Shown: positions 11,462 through 23,770, counted from the stretch's first letter. The stretch: 64,000 nt of DNA from Stenopsyche tienmushanensis (GCA_008973525.1 WACJ01000124.1:744001-808000), one strand, 5' to 3'. A program made the numbers and translations. Notes: generated by a model from the letters alone, not told the origin.

Positions 11462-13435
11462 GCATCTTTTACGTTAGCGCGATCAAACAAGAGAAAAAAA
11501 TATAGTAAACAAACTTCCTTTTATCAAAATACACCGTAGCAGCCAAAAGGTTAAATCTCATTTTGTATTGTTCTTTAACATTAACCATGAAATAAATTTC
11601 ACTTCAATACACGCTCAATATTATAGGCGATATTGAAAGTTCATCCAGAGGTGAATATATTGAGAGGTCCTTTTACGAGGGGTCATCTTAATAGGGAATA
11701 TAGGAAAACTATGAGATGACGATGTTGATTTTATTGACCATAGGCTTTCTGAGCTCTATGCATTCCAATTCTTTTTTCTTCACAAAAGCTAGGATATTTA
11801 TCTACTTTATGACCATGAAATGCATCTCAAAATCGCTCCCACATTAAAACTCAAGAAGGTAATGAAATATTATATTGTTATCGTTACGTAATCCTATGGC
11901 TATCTTCTATATCTATAAAAACAAGTTCAGGTATTATCATTACTTCATAACCTCCACATCTTTATTTATTTGTCCATCCATGTATTTTGCTTTAAAAAGT
12001 CTTAAACATCCTATACAAACGACTCTTTCGTGAATTTTTTGTGATTTTTCTTGGATTATATACATAATAATTACGTCTTTCTCATTAATTGCAGTTAAAT
12101 AATGAATGTTGATAATGTTTTTTAAAATGTCACTCCTTGTCTGCAATAAACCACGATATCATAGGAGAGGAAAAAAATCGATAACATTAACTATTTAGTT
12201 TAAATTATTTAAGAATTTGTATTTGATTGCTTTAATCTTTAATGATTCACGTTAACCAATGAAATATTTAAATATTCCTGTGTCGATTACTAAAAAGATG
12301 AATTTATCAGTAGCTGATAGGAAGTTATGTCTTTAAATGGAAGATTAAAAAAATGTTTTAGTGAATGTTCTCAATATATTTTTATTGAGAAAAAATCGAG
12401 GAATATATTTCACATTTGCCATGAAAAGATTTTCCTTTTAAACATGTAAAAAATAGTTATTATTTGGAGGAAAATGAAGGCATATCTTTCGGCATTATCA
12501 ATGGCACGGTCCTATTCAGATGTACCTTTTGAATTTGGAGGCTTAACCTTTTAAAGATTTCCCAATGACAGATTTGTGATAATTGTGATTTCAGTGACGG
12601 TCACAATTTTGCAAAGAATGACTTGAAATCTGCTAAGCCTGTGTCTTGTTTGTGACAGGGTCTTTAGATTCCGTAGACGTGAGCGGAAAATATCTGTCTT
12701 TGTTATTATAAAAAGACGACGATCGTCTCAACATCTGCCATAGAACTTTTTCAAAGTATTTCTTTGCCGTAATGAAAAAATGTGATCCGCCGGAAGGATT
12801 TCAAAATATCAATTGTTTGCAATTTCTTAACGCGAAGGATGAATCGTTTTATTTTTGAAATTCGCGTATACTTCGAATCGACGATTGAGACTCTCAAGAA
12901 GTTTAATTGGATGTTGCATAATGGAAGAAGGTAAACGGAGGCATGTCTATGACAGGCTTTCATATTCATGGAAGTTTCCCTCATTAAAATGGTTCGGAAA
13001 TGATAAAATTGTAATTAAGTGATGCAACCACGAAGAAATTTGAACAATTATTTCGCGTTACTCTTAAATTCTAATGCAACTCATGTAAAATTCTGTATCT
13101 TACAAAATATAACCATTGTTTTTGCATTAAAAAATAATAAGACTTATTGAATATATTCAAGAATTACTGGAATTATTATGGTGGAAATTTGGTGGAAATA
13201 ACATCTGGGATAACTCAAAACTCAGATAACGATGAAGTCTTAAGCATTTTAACTTAAAAAGTATAAAGACGTAAATGTAAAACACAATTTTAGAAATATT
13301 TTAACAAATGCCTAGCCTATTTAAGGAAAATTACAAATATTTCTCTGACAAAAACGAAATTTCCGAAAATTAGAATATTCTTTTAATAGAAAAAGTGGCA
13401 ATATTTAACCTTTTGAGGAGTGAGCAAATTTAAAA
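11462..13435. other. Gene-free stretch
   Basis: AT-rich with no gene recognised. The part at about 12590-12990 is slightly more GC-balanced and carries a 77-codon minus-strand frame (12751-12984) without known motifs. Confidence 0.4.
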
Positions 13436-13439
13436 TCTA

Positions 13440-13890
13440 TGAAGTAGTTGATGCCATAATCGCTTTACATCGATTACTTTCTATCAGCTCCTAACAGCGT
13501 AAGAAAATCTTCAATTCGAGTCAATTGTAAATAAACACTGTTGATAGTATACACGACCACTTATTTTCTTTACATAAACAATACACAAGAAATCGATTCA
13601 TATGACTCATCATCAGTGAGCGTCAGATAAGATATCCTGTCATTTCTTTGCGTAAACAAATAATAAACTTAAAATCGAAATCATTATTAGTCGATAAATT
13701 TGGGCTAACGATCTATACAATCGTGCGATGTATGCGGGGAAGCTCTCCGTCTCTGTCTCCCGAACTGCGCTACGTTCTCTCTCTCTGTCTGTCTCCGAGC
13801 TCAATGTACAAGAGTGTTTTTTCTGAAAAGTGAAGGGGGGATCCCAGACCCTGGGATAATACTCCTTTCGGGGTTAATAATGATTTTTTT
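13440..13890 (-). repeat. Dispersed repeat family A, copy 1
   Basis: The minus strand reads from a CCCCGAAAGGAGTATTATCCC start, through GAGCTCGGAGACAGACAG and a CGGAGAG(A) stretch, to ATCGTTAGCCCAAATTT, and ends in the AATCGATG...TGGCATCAAC tail. The same order occurs at 16060-16360, 30165-30535, 33965-34320 and 47990-48300. No protein is coded. It is probably a non-autonomous transposable element of unknown class. Confidence 0.7.
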
Positions 13891-13892
13891 TT

Positions 13893-14700
13893 TGAAATAC
13901 CAATAAGTGATGCTTCTGATCATCATTAATTCATCTTAAGACATTGTATGCGGGTCCAGTTTGATGAGCGATGACGCCTGCCGCGGGGGATACCACGTTA
14001 TATATGAAAAAAAGATTTAAAGACTATTCAAAAATAATACTTTGGCGTGGGAATAATTCGCGATTATTTTTGATTAATTTTAATAATGTTAAAGTAAATT
14101 AATTAATTAAAATTAAGCAAATTTTATTTACCGCCATGTGTTAATTTCGCAGAGCTAAAGAATCGCCTCCTCTCCGGAGATTAAATACGGATTTCCGTCG
14201 CGTATGCTGCGAGTTCGTCTCGGGACTGCGAAGCCCCATCGCTACTGAGGGCGGACGCCCCCGAACGGCGAGGATCAAACGCAACAATACCATATGTCGA
14301 TAGATCGGTCTTTCACTTAAAATAGGATTAATAGATGTCTATATTTAAATTAAAAGGACTGGGATCACAGTCACCCGCAATCGCCTTGAGTTTTTCATCA
14401 TCTGAGATTAGTCTCCGGCGCCCAACGAATGGCGCGTCAAGGACTGTAATTCTCGTCTCCCGTGTACAATGTGTTAAATATTTTTATACAAAATTAGATA
14501 TTGCACCTTTGAGATTGATCAATAAGATAATCTTGCTTTTACATTTGGATTCCATTTTGTATAACATATTCTCGTTTTTTGCTAACAGAGTTGATACTCC
14601 ACACTTCGTTATCGTGCGTCATTTACGAAAATATAGATCAATCGTGAAATTATATTGATAAACACTGAGTTGGCATTGATTTGTTATTAAAAGTGAAAGC
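13893..14700. other. Mixed stretch with a GC-rich patch at 14150-14470
   Basis: The patch has many CpGs and a 107-codon plus-strand frame (14335-14658) that I do not recognise. It precedes the coding-like relic at 14736. It may be an exon, a TE 5' end or regulatory DNA; nothing decides. Confidence 0.3.
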
Positions 14701-14735
14701 GCTCAATTTTATTTCAATTTTACGTTTAATTTCAG

Positions 14736-15760
14736 TTTCATAGTTTACCGAAATGCCCATCATCTTATTCTAAATACGGATGTTGATACAGAATCGCTAA
14801 AAGAGTTGGTTGGCTTCGGCGTTTTGCAGACGGCTTTGTTGAGTATAAAATTGGTTGATAGAACTATAGATTATCAAGAAAGTGGAAACTCAATTGAGAA
14901 TCATTTTGTATTGTCGGGCTTTTTAGCAGACACAAAAAATAAAATTTATCACGATGAAAGTGATTGTGGGAGGATAATAAAGGCTTATGTTCCTGTTTTT
15001 ATTCCTTTGTTTGACCAAATGTAGTCTTATTCTTCTTCGACAACAACACTTAAAAGTTTAGACGACACTGTGTCTCGTATGGATCTATAAATTTAATACT
15101 GTGTTTTAGCTGTGTGGACAAGTATGATATTTACACAGATATTCCACACACACATCCAGATGGTATAAATGCAGAATACACGTTCGCCACGTGGGTATTT
15201 GCCGTGATCGTTGATCAACAATTTGCTCACGAGTCACTGAACAATGTCATACACTTGGCGGATATTGTTCTCGTCTATCGGCAAAATGTTTAAAAAGACA
15301 TTTCACGAGTACGACACGTCGACCGTATTCGGAACGCTCATGTGTAAAATAAAATCCTGGAGGACTACCTGTAAAAGTAATGCTCCATATTTCCCTGCCG
15401 GTGAATGAGACGGAATTCAACAATAAAGCTGCGACACATTGTCGTATGTGATTTTAATATTTATGCGACGCAAAGTAGTGGATACAAAAGAAAATTGATT
15501 CTTGAAGAGTTGCGTGAAAATGTCTTAAGATGTCTTTGAATCAACTGCCTTCTCGAGTGGGTGTTTTATATTTTGTCGAGGAATTCTGTAAAAATATTTT
15601 TCAAGAAAAAGTTGAAGTTCACATAAATTGAATCGTCGATGTGCTTCCTCGGTTGGTTCGATTTGGAGATTTATTCGTTTCCGTTGCCAGATGCCACCGA
15701 GTCAGATTAGCTAAAATAGTGGACAGAATCGTTGGATAAAATGCTGACCATATGAAATAT
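14736..15760 (+). pseudogene. Unrecognised decayed gene with a possible 89-nt intron
   Basis: Coherent, protein-like translations follow one another on the plus strand. The first runs from an acceptor-like site (ATTTCAG, ending 14735) to 15020. If bases 15021-15109 (GTAGTC ... GTTTTAG) are removed as an intron, the frame stays open into a second segment ending with TAA at 15291-15293. Beyond that, further sensible pieces appear in shifted frames (about 15255-15405, 15370-15445, 15435-15538 and 15625-15740), each interrupted by a stop or a shift. The residues are normal for a soluble protein (short motifs such as HPDGINAEYTFATW and LILEELREN). I do not recognise the family. Cellular gene, viral insertion and DNA transposon all remain possible. 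It is inactive as it stands. Confidence 0.4.
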
Positions 15761-15764
15761 CTTA

Positions 15765-16050
15765 TTTTTTGCTTTTCCTACAAATTTAAAGAAAACGCCT
15801 TGCATATGGTGTTTTTGAAGATTTAGCATCTACTTTTTGAAGATCTATTATCTACAATTACATTTTAACTCTACTTTTTTATAACTTTTTCATAACAAGT
15901 CAAACCTTTTTCAATTCAAGTTAAACCTTTTCAGCTCAAATTATTATTTTTTCATTTCAAATTAGACTGTCAGATGTCAGATGAAATGTTTTATGCTTCA
16001 AATTAAACGGTGGATATATAAGATAATTTTCACATGAATATAAAAATCCA
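15765..16050. other. AT-rich stretch with short internal repetition
   Basis: TTCAA/CTTTTTC-like words recur (AAACCTTTTTCAATTCAAG, then AAACCTTTTCAGCTCAAA). No gene is seen. Confidence 0.4.
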
Positions 16051-16059
16051 CGTAAAGGC

Positions 16060-16360
16060 ATGTTTAATCTATATGGTAGGACGATCGTCTATTTGCGAGC
16101 GAACTCTAGTGATTCAGAAAGAGCATTCTTACACATTAAGCTCGGAAACAGACATAGACGAAGAGTGTCTTCCACGTTGAGTTTGGAAAGAAACAGAGAC
16201 GGAGAGATTATCATGCAGGTTGGAGATTCTGAATGGGAGAGAGAGAGACGGAGAGAATATCTTGCATATATCGTACGATTGTATAAATCGTTAACCCAAA
16301 TTTATCGACTAATAATGATGTGTGAATGATATAATGAATCGATTTTAAGTGAATTGTATA
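16060..16360 (+). repeat. Dispersed repeat family A, copy 2
   Basis: It shares GATTCAGAAAGAGCATTCTTACAC, the GAGACGGAGAGA block and ATCGTTAACCCAAATTTATCG with the other family A copies. The ends are truncated relative to the copy at 13440-13890. The 89-codon ORF within it comes from the repeat and is not a gene. Confidence 0.65.
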
Positions 16361-16377
16361 AATGAAATTCGGAAGAT

Positions 16378-17112
16378 TGTTGAAATTTGGACGCTTGGAA
16401 ACAGTGGCGTAACTACTAATTGGCGAGCTTAGGTGACGTCTAAGGACAGTAACTGTCTAATCTATGTATACATATATGTTTTTCAAATTGTCATATTAAC
16501 CTTTCCCTACCGGTGATGTATTTACTACACCTCGACTCTAATAATAGGAATATCGATATGAAATATAATAGATACGGGATTCAGATATTTTGTATTCATC
16601 CATAATATAATTACGAATCCAATCGAAGTATTATAGTATATAAGTATTCATCTGTAGCGACGGAAATAAATATTTTTTTCGGTAAATCGCTAATTTGCGA
16701 GTTTGTCAGTCACATTGATGGTGTTATACGAAAATTGGGACTCACGCGGTCATCAACTCGAAATATCTGATGACGATACCTCCAACGAGTGTGGAGGCTG
16801 AGCTTACATTTTCAGCAGCAAATTGCCTGGCTTCCAAAATCAGATCCAGACTAAATTCGATCCAGAACCATTCGATGCTTTAATGTTACTTTGGGCATAT
16901 TTTCAAAATATGATTTAAAATTTTTAGTGTTTTATTTATCTATTTTTGAATTTTATTTTTATCTTTTCTTAAATAAATAAAATTCTTTCGGCTTTAAATT
17001 ATTTTTTTATATTAAACAAATGGACTTATTAGTAATTTTTGATGAATTTTATCAATGTAATTTCTTAAAATATTGAAAATCCCGGTTCCGTGGATCCCGG
17101 GACTGATCCCGG
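16378..17112 (+). mobile_element. hAT element, copy 2, with decayed transposase C-terminus
   Basis: It aligns with copy 1 (10811-11453) from GACGCTTGGAAACAGTGG onward and ends in the CCCGG-rich subterminal repeats near 17100. Unlike copy 1 it keeps a frame at 16761-16900 reading YLMTIPPTSVEAE..FSAA.C.ASKIRSRLN. This is the hAT dimerisation domain at the C-terminus of the transposase. The frame is broken after RLN. Both true termini are missing or mutated. Confidence 0.7.
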
Positions 17113-17129
17113 GGTACATTTTGCATTTT

Positions 17130-17960
17130 AATAAAATATATATAAGTCGACTCATATTTAATGAAATTGTTTTAATTCCATGTATTTTTGACGCAGTACT
17201 CAAATAGTTAAAATAATATTTTAATTAAATAACAAATAATATATTAACAATAAGACGAGTTTCATTTGGTTTGCGCAAAGTAATACAAAGCGTCACGACT
17301 TTATAATCTAATCGCGAACGCAGCAGCGCGATAGCTGTGCGAGTGAGCGCGATAGACGTACTCCAATCAGTACGTGCGAGCGAGACAGCAACATAATGAA
17401 CTGTCATCTTGCACATACAAAATAAATACGTGCCATCGAATTCCTATAAAATGAATTATAATATTATATGTATCGGAGAAATTCCCGTGCGAAATTGTAT
17501 GTTTTCGATTTATTTTCATGGTAAATATATGTTTTCGCATTATGGACAGCCGTTATTCAAGGTTAAGCGTAAGACACCGCGCCGACATAAGCCCACGAAA
17601 GTTGATCAGATCAAAGGTCAAGTATAAAAATAAATGTTACCATACAATGATATAAATGTGCAATCGTAACGCGTGTATATTAGTGATGGCAACATTCGTT
17701 TGAAAGATGTGACAATGCGTACAATTTGACGTTTGAAATCAATCAGTGCTGCCAGTGCAAAAATATTTTTTTTAAATATTATATAATCATTATTTAAATG
17801 CTTATAATTATTTCTGATAGATTAAATTCATCATAATCATATTTAAACAAATTTATATTTTAACATAATATAACTAATTATAAACAGAAAAGCAAATATT
17901 TTTATTATAATTATGTATATACAAAATTCATGCTTGTCTATGTACAGTAATTTAGGCAAT
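17130..17960. other. Gene-free stretch with a CpG-rich patch
   Basis: 17290-17400 has dense GCGAGCG-like words and ORFs of 63 and 72 codons that I do not recognise; the rest is AT-rich. It may be part of an unknown dispersed repeat. Confidence 0.35.
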
Positions 17961-17969
17961 AAGCGTACC

Positions 17970-18041
17970 GGCTCGTTGGTCTAGGGGTATGATTTTCGCT
18001 TAGGGTGCGAGAGGTCCCGGGTTCAAATCCCGGACGAGCCC
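17970..18041 (+). tRNA. tRNA-Pro (anticodon AGG)
   Basis: This is a 72-nt class I tRNA with acceptor arms GGCTCGT/ACGAGCC and discriminator C. The A box is TGGTCTAGGGGTA, the anticodon arm TTCGC-TTAGGGT-GCGAG, and the B box GGTTCAAATCC. AGG reads CCU. The genomic copy has no CCA. T-runs (CCTTTTTA and ACTTTTTT) follow within 25 bases and should end pol III transcription. It stands alone in AT-rich DNA. Confidence 0.97.
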
Positions 18042-18059
18042 AAGTTCCTTTTTATACTT

Positions 18060-19370
18060 TTTTCAAATAAAATATTAATATTTTATGCATTTACAAGTGT
18101 AAATATAAAATATTAAAGTATTTCAATATGAATGCTCGAGTCGATTGTGTGTAACATTACAATTTTTATCGCGAATAAAAAGACTAGTTTGACTGGAATA
18201 TTTTATTACACTTGTGAAAGAAAGCGTTTATTTGCTTTTTTTACGAAGATTCTTAAGCTCCACGCGTTGCCATGTTCGTAAAAGGTTTTTTTATTATTAT
18301 TTTTTATGAATAAAAATAAATGAAAGTTGAAAAATATTAACACCCGAGGGGAGGTCATAAAATGAACATAGAAATCTATTTTGGGCTCTATGACTGTCGC
18401 TGAGATATTTGGTATATAAATATATTGTGACACGGGCCACCGTTAAAAGAAACTTGTTATTTCAGTTATTCCAAGAATTTCTTCGGCGCATATTTATGTG
18501 GTTTTTGATTTAGGGTTGTTGAGATCTTAAATAATGCATGGCATTATTTTTGGTCTTTTGAACTGGACAAGCCATTAATTAATTGCGATTCCATGAAAAA
18601 GTCACGCGATCACTAGGTTATATTGTATCAAATATTAGCTTTAAAACTCACCGCCAGGTGTGCTATTAATTTTTAAAAATAAATATTGATTTTTAATTAA
18701 TCTATATTTTTTCGAGCTATTTTCAAAATTATGTACGAAAAAATATATTTATTCATATTTTATTTTATATTTAAAAAAAAATGAATAAACATTTCCTCAA
18801 GTAATTAACGTTATTTTATTAAATTATGTTAAAAAATATTATGAAAAAAATTATGGCAATAAATTTGTTCCAAAATTAATTAAATGGTTATTGAGATACT
18901 CAAATAAAATATTAATTATAACTGCAAATTACTGACGGATATCATCCTCGTATTCAATTTAATTTAATTACATGCTAAATTTCGCCGCTAGGGGCGCTTT
19001 AATATTAATTTTAATCAATAGTTTGTTGATTTTTTTAAAAAATGCATGTCTGCACATGCGCAGTTGAAATATTTTTTGTGCATTGAGGAGAATCTAGATT
19101 CTCTACTGGATTGCTGTTCTTGTAGCTATTTATTACTTGTTTTTTAAAAAAAATTGAATTGGCGGCTATTTTTATTAACTTTAAATGTGTTTTTTGTCTC
19201 GTTTATAAGGGCACTTTTATAGACGCAATAAGACAAATTAGCTTTAACGTCACGAAAAGAGAAACTTCAACCGGCAGTTGGTTGGAAAGAGAAGGCGAAT
19301 CATTCGCAATGTCTCCTACTCTGTTTCATATATTCATATATGATACGTGCATGCACCGTGCCGCCTGTAT
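18060..19370. other. AT-rich non-coding stretch
   Basis: No gene recognised. The ORFs at 18206-18433 minus and 19159-19464 plus are short, and the second runs into a hAT-type repeat. Confidence 0.45.
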
Positions 19371-19376
19371 TATCCA

Positions 19377-19900
19377 GGGCCGTAACAAGGGGGTGACAAG
19401 GAGTGCAACTGGACTTGGGGCGCAAAACATAGAATACCGAGTCGAGAGTTGCGCATGGTTTTAGTTGTACATAAATAAAAATATTTTCGACCGATTGTAA
19501 AATTTAAACAACAATCAGTCTTCTTCGGACAACTTCGTTTTGTAATGAGAGTTCGTAATCGTTCTGTAGACATTTTCGGGTATGGCATCCAATCGCGAGG
19601 CGCCCATTCATAATGTCAGCGATCCGAAAAACGGACCGGATGGATACGCAGACCTTATGGCCATTCCGTCCTCTTTTAAGGATTTCTGCAGCATTTTCGG
19701 GGATAAATAAGTTTCCGGGGCCCTCGATATATATCCATACGATCACGGAAGATCCCTCGCAGGTTAACTTACAGGTGGCTCGCACCAAATGAGGCGGCAA
19801 ACTAGTCTAGGGGAAGTCTATCCAAAAATATACATTTATAAATCTTACTAATTTATACTGCTATCTTAGCTAGTTTTTTTGATTTTAAGTAATAAAATCT
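19377..19900 (+). mobile_element. hAT-type non-autonomous repeat family B, copy 1
   Basis: It opens with CAGGGCCGTAACAAGGGG and GGGGCGCAAAACATAGAATACCGA. Both match the ends of the complete element at 24921-28379 (its right end read in reverse). The following 450 bp also match 21540-21900, including GATCCGAAAA.CGGACCG and GCACCAAATGAGG. No right end with a duplication was found. Confidence 0.6.
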
Positions 19901-20072
19901 AATTAGTTTTTTTTCTTCTTTTGAATCTTATCTAATATCGGGTATAGACCATTAATGTTGTTAATGATGTTAAAAGACAAACTAAAAATGCTTTAAACTG
20001 ATCTGATCCAATGTAAATGAGATGGACAATAAAATCTAATTTTATTCAATATTGAAAGTGTAAAACGAACAT

Positions 20073-20756
20073 TTATTTAGCACTTGACATCGGTGCATAA
20101 TGTGTTAGATACAAAATAATTACACCCCATAGTGTATCTGCGAGCGATGAATGCTTTGTGGCGAAATATTTCCGCCCTCTCCATTCCCCCAAATCTGACT
20201 TTAATATCTTAAAAGCGATCGCATCAAATATTCCGCGATGAAAAAGTCTTCTGACGGAATCGCAGAACTTCCGGCATTTTAATAAAACAAAGGAACAATG
20301 TGAGGCTAGAAGAAGAAGATAACAGACACACCCAAACGCAAATATGTATAAATGTGCGGGAAGAGAAGAATGCAATACGAGGAGTGAATATTTTATATCC
20401 ACTTTTTCTATTAAATTACTGCACATCCGTCTTACCCTTTGTGAGCTTCTACTTTCGGCTGTCTGCGTGGAAGACTTGTACGTGCTGTAAAAAAAATGTA
20501 CACAATTTGCCACCATTAAATGCTGGCAAGAGTTATGGTTCCGCCTTATTAATCGATCCGTTTCGTAGACGAAAGAATGCTCATTCGGCTTTTTTACATT
20601 GATTCTATGAAGATGTGAACACCAGCATCTACATTTGGATGGAGAGTGGCGATAGTTTATTTTTGGGAGGTGTGGTTTGCAATAATTCATTATGCAGTCA
20701 AAGCTACCCTGAAACATACGAATGAAATAAATTTCCGAGACAATAAAGAACGCCAA
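20073..20756 (-). CDS. Unrecognised 227-residue open reading frame
   Basis: This is the longest uninterrupted frame in the window, from ATG 20756 to TAA 20073. The product would be rich in Cys, His, Ser and Arg, with one hydrophobic stretch (LYIFAFGCVCYLLLLASHC). That composition is more like the translation of non-coding DNA than a folded protein. The DNA is more GC-balanced than its surroundings, and a 100-codon frame overlaps it on the other strand, which is common in conserved non-coding sequence. No splice sites or family motifs are convincing. It is listed because its length is surprising; I would not call it a gene without expression or conservation data. Confidence 0.15.
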   Translation of the reverse strand: MAFFIVSEIYFIRMFQGSFDCIMNYCKPHLPKINYRHSPSKCRCWCSHLHRINVKKPNEHSFVYETDRLIRRNHNSCQHLMVANCVHFFYSTYKSSTQTAESRSSQRVRRMCSNLIEKVDIKYSLLVLHSSLPAHLYIFAFGCVCYLLLLASHCSFVLLKCRKFCDSVRRLFHRGIFDAIAFKILKSDLGEWRGRKYFATKHSSLADTLWGVIILYLTHYAPMSSAK

Positions 20757-21371
20757 AGAAATTGGTACAGCTACTACAATACTCTATAAATAAATACGTA
20801 GAAGATGTATCTTCTAATTATCTTACTGGCTGAGACTGGCAGAAGAGCTCCATTTAAAGTAGATCACGCTTAAGTAAAGAATTTATAGAAAATCCGTAAT
20901 TAAAAGACTAGTAGTGGATTATGTTGGTTCCCGAAGTTTTTTTGTATAGGTTTTGGAAGATATTTCTCCGGGTCAATAAATTTCGGAGACAAATGAGGAC
21001 ATCAATCAAATAAATAATAATAAAACATCAGATATGATAGCTAATGAATTAATCTATTTCATGCGAGAAGCTCCTGTGACGATTAGAATCCTCAAAAGAC
21101 ATGACTGTAGAATAACTCTATTGCTAACGATGAAGAATAAACTTTGCGCTTGAATATTGAAGAGGTCTCATGATGATGTGTACGAAATCATTGGAAATAA
21201 TAAATGATTATCATGCTTTGTGCTTGCTCTCAAGCGATATCGAATATCACTCGAATATGATATTACATTAAAGATCAATAAAAGCGATAGCGAATCCAAA
21301 GAAACAGCTGTCTTCTTCATTGCAAATATAATTCGAGAAGATCTTAAACTTTTATTTTTGGCGCTTGATAT

Positions 21372-21900
21372 CAGGGGCGCAACTGGGCTTAGAGCGCAAA
21401 AAGCGGAATACCGACACTGTTGAGAGTCGCATATGTTTTTTATTTTATTTGATCATTCTACTTTACATGAATCAACACTGATTAACTTTGTCCGTGTTTA
21501 TAATATATATTAGGTTGCTCAAACCCTTTTTTCGATTCGAATCACTTCGCTTTATAATGAGAGTTTATAATCGCTCTATAGATATGTTTAGATTTGGCGT
21601 CCGATCGCGAGGTACTAATTCGTCATATCAGCGATCCGAAAAGCGGACCGACTGGACATACGAACCATGCGGCTACTCTATCCTCCTCAAAAGGAGGTCT
21701 ATCTCTTTTAAGGCTTTTTGAGGCATTTTATATGATCTGTACGATCACGGAAGCTCCCACAGAGACTAACTTACATAGGTGGTTTGCACCAAATGAGGTC
21801 GTAGACGAGTCTTCCCCCAATTTCCCCTCAACCATAGAAACTATATATTTATCTATCTTACAAATTAGCTAGTATTTTAGTTTTTAATAACAAAATTCGG
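21372..21900 (+). mobile_element. hAT-type non-autonomous repeat family B, copy 2
   Basis: It starts CAGGGGCGCAACTGGG, then GAGCGCAAAAAGCGGAATACCGA, and continues colinear with 19377-19900. It includes an added CTCCTCAAAAGGAGG hairpin-like stretch near 21680-21696. It contains no functional ORF. Confidence 0.6.
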
Positions 21901-21989
21901 CTAATTTCTCTCTCGCGCTCAGAGCGCAAGTGCGCCACTCGAAGTTGAGAATGAGCGTGTCCTTGCGGACATGGATATTAAATTCGGGT

Positions 21990-22320
21990 TTTACACCTTG
22001 CTGGGCATTTTTATTGAGCGCCTTTTTGCTGCGAAACATTGCCAAGCGCTCGAATAAAATATAATCAAGACGCCGTTTTTGTTCCATTGTGAGCAAACGC
22101 GGCACCCATCTTGCGCATAGCTTTCTCATGTCCAAATATTCAGTACAGTCGACATTCATTCAATACCATTTTGGGGATTTTATTCGTCATTTTTGGGGTG
22201 GTTATCTTATTTGGCTGACCACCTCGCTGTTCGTCTTGGCAGCTCTTACGGGCTCGTTTAAACTCTGCCATCCAACATCTTACCATTGTAAATGAAGGAG
22301 CAAACCCCCCGAGAGTAGCT
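21990..22320 (-). pseudogene. Mariner transposase relic 1 (helix-turn-helix and linker region)
   Basis: The minus strand first reads TMVRCWMAEFKRARKSCQDE, then GGQPNKITTPKM, then after a shift and a deletion EYLDMRKLCARWVPRLLTM and ERLAMFRSKKA. The order and the motif ARWVPRLLT match the N-terminal half of mariner (DD34D) transposases. The catalytic part is absent; downstream sequence from 21980 leftwards belongs to something else. The copy is truncated on both sides. Confidence 0.75.
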
Positions 22321-22329
22321 GCATTGATA

Positions 22330-22880
22330 ATAATGCCAAAGTTAAATGACTGATTATATTGTTTGAGGATGAAGTTGAATTTAGTTCTATTTGTGAAGAA
22401 GTTAGCAAGCAGATTTAATGCTTTGGCAATGTTTTCTAGTCATCAAAGTCAATCTGCACCGACGATCGAATACAGATGACCTGTCAGATGTTCATGTATC
22501 ATAATTTTCCCCCGTTATTATTTTTGAAAACGCATTCTATTTTGAGATGCTGTAACAGGACAAAAGGAATATTTTTCATTTAATTGAAAACTATGATGTA
22601 ATATGCAATATGTTATGTAAGCAGGTAAATGGGTACACTCGCTGCTGAGTGCACATATTACACATAAGTCCTTCTTTGATGTTATTTCTAATTTATGCAG
22701 ATACCCTATTACATTCAAGTGCTGAAATACCGATTGTTTGTGAAACATTTGTGACTTTTATATTGATTTCATTTATGATTATGTTTAGGTAATCGAGTAG
22801 TGCAAATTTTAATGTTGATACATGCAGATCATTTTTTAAATTCATATGATACATTACATTTCGGAATACAAACTCAATAT
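22330..22880. other. Gene-free stretch
   Basis: Short minus-strand frames only. It may contain the degraded downstream part of the RTE relic that follows, but no motif is clear. Confidence 0.35.
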
Positions 22881-22884
22881 CTAT

Positions 22885-23085
22885 GAAATTCCTTATTAGG
22901 AAGAGATATTCCCGACATTGTTCGCTGTTACCACATTTCGAATGATTGTTTTCTTTATGTCTTTGTGATCGAGCGTCCGCGCTTCCATTCCATTGAGCAA
23001 TGTTGAAAATATGAAGCATCGAAGAATGCGTATTCTCAATTGTATTTTCATATCTTTGCTGCACAGACGTCTTTTCAATTTTATT
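22885..23085 (-). pseudogene. RTE-like reverse-transcriptase element fragment
   Basis: The minus-strand reading IQLRIRILRCFIFSTLLNGM, then EARTLDHKDIKK, matches the segment after the RT domain in RTE-type elements (L.IRLLRCYVFS.LLYG.EAWTL). The next block (EMWCYRR.L.ISW in relatives) is recognisable only across a frameshift. It is a short dead fragment, and I cannot say whether it belongs with the relic at 8474-9390. Confidence 0.6.
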
Positions 23086-23089
23086 AAAA

Positions 23090-23770
23090 AAGCAACATCG
23101 CTCGTTCGATTCCGTCTATTATTTCAATGTGGTAACTTTATCCAACGTTCCATGTGCTAGCATATGAACATTGCAGGTTTATCACATACGTACATTGATC
23201 ACATTTTGTCCAATTTCATTTAAATAGATAGCTAAACGAATGAAATCCTACAATGTAGATATAAATAGGATTCACTTGGATTTTAATACTATTTCTAAAA
23301 AAAAAAAATATAGATTCACTTCCATTGTCTTGCATTACCTTCTATGTATATCGATTTTGATTTACGAATCGCTTTGAAATAGCGAATCTCAAAAGAGAAA
23401 GGCATCCCAATTTCAAACTCCAAATGGTAAGTTGTATTACGCCGGGGGCACACCATTGTAAACGTAGGAACGATTCTATGATGATGCTTCCATCATGCAG
23501 GTTTTCAGCTCTTTCGTGAAAACGAAGAATTTGACTACATATATTCCAAATATCCCTAACCAATAAAATTACCTTGATCATAATGAATAGTTTTACCTTC
23601 CAAGATGAATTGTTCATTTTTTTAAAACCACCGGAAAATCACATAAAAATTATCGCATGAACGTCCTTCTATTTAATTAATTCAAAAAAGAACTATCCTC
23701 CATCGTCTACAAATTGACATTAGTTATGAGAAGAAGACTCATAATCATCGAAACGTCACGCAGCTGGGAT
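23090..23770. other. AT-rich non-coding stretch
   Basis: No gene recognised. The 91-codon minus frame at 23342-23617 lacks motifs. Confidence 0.4.
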
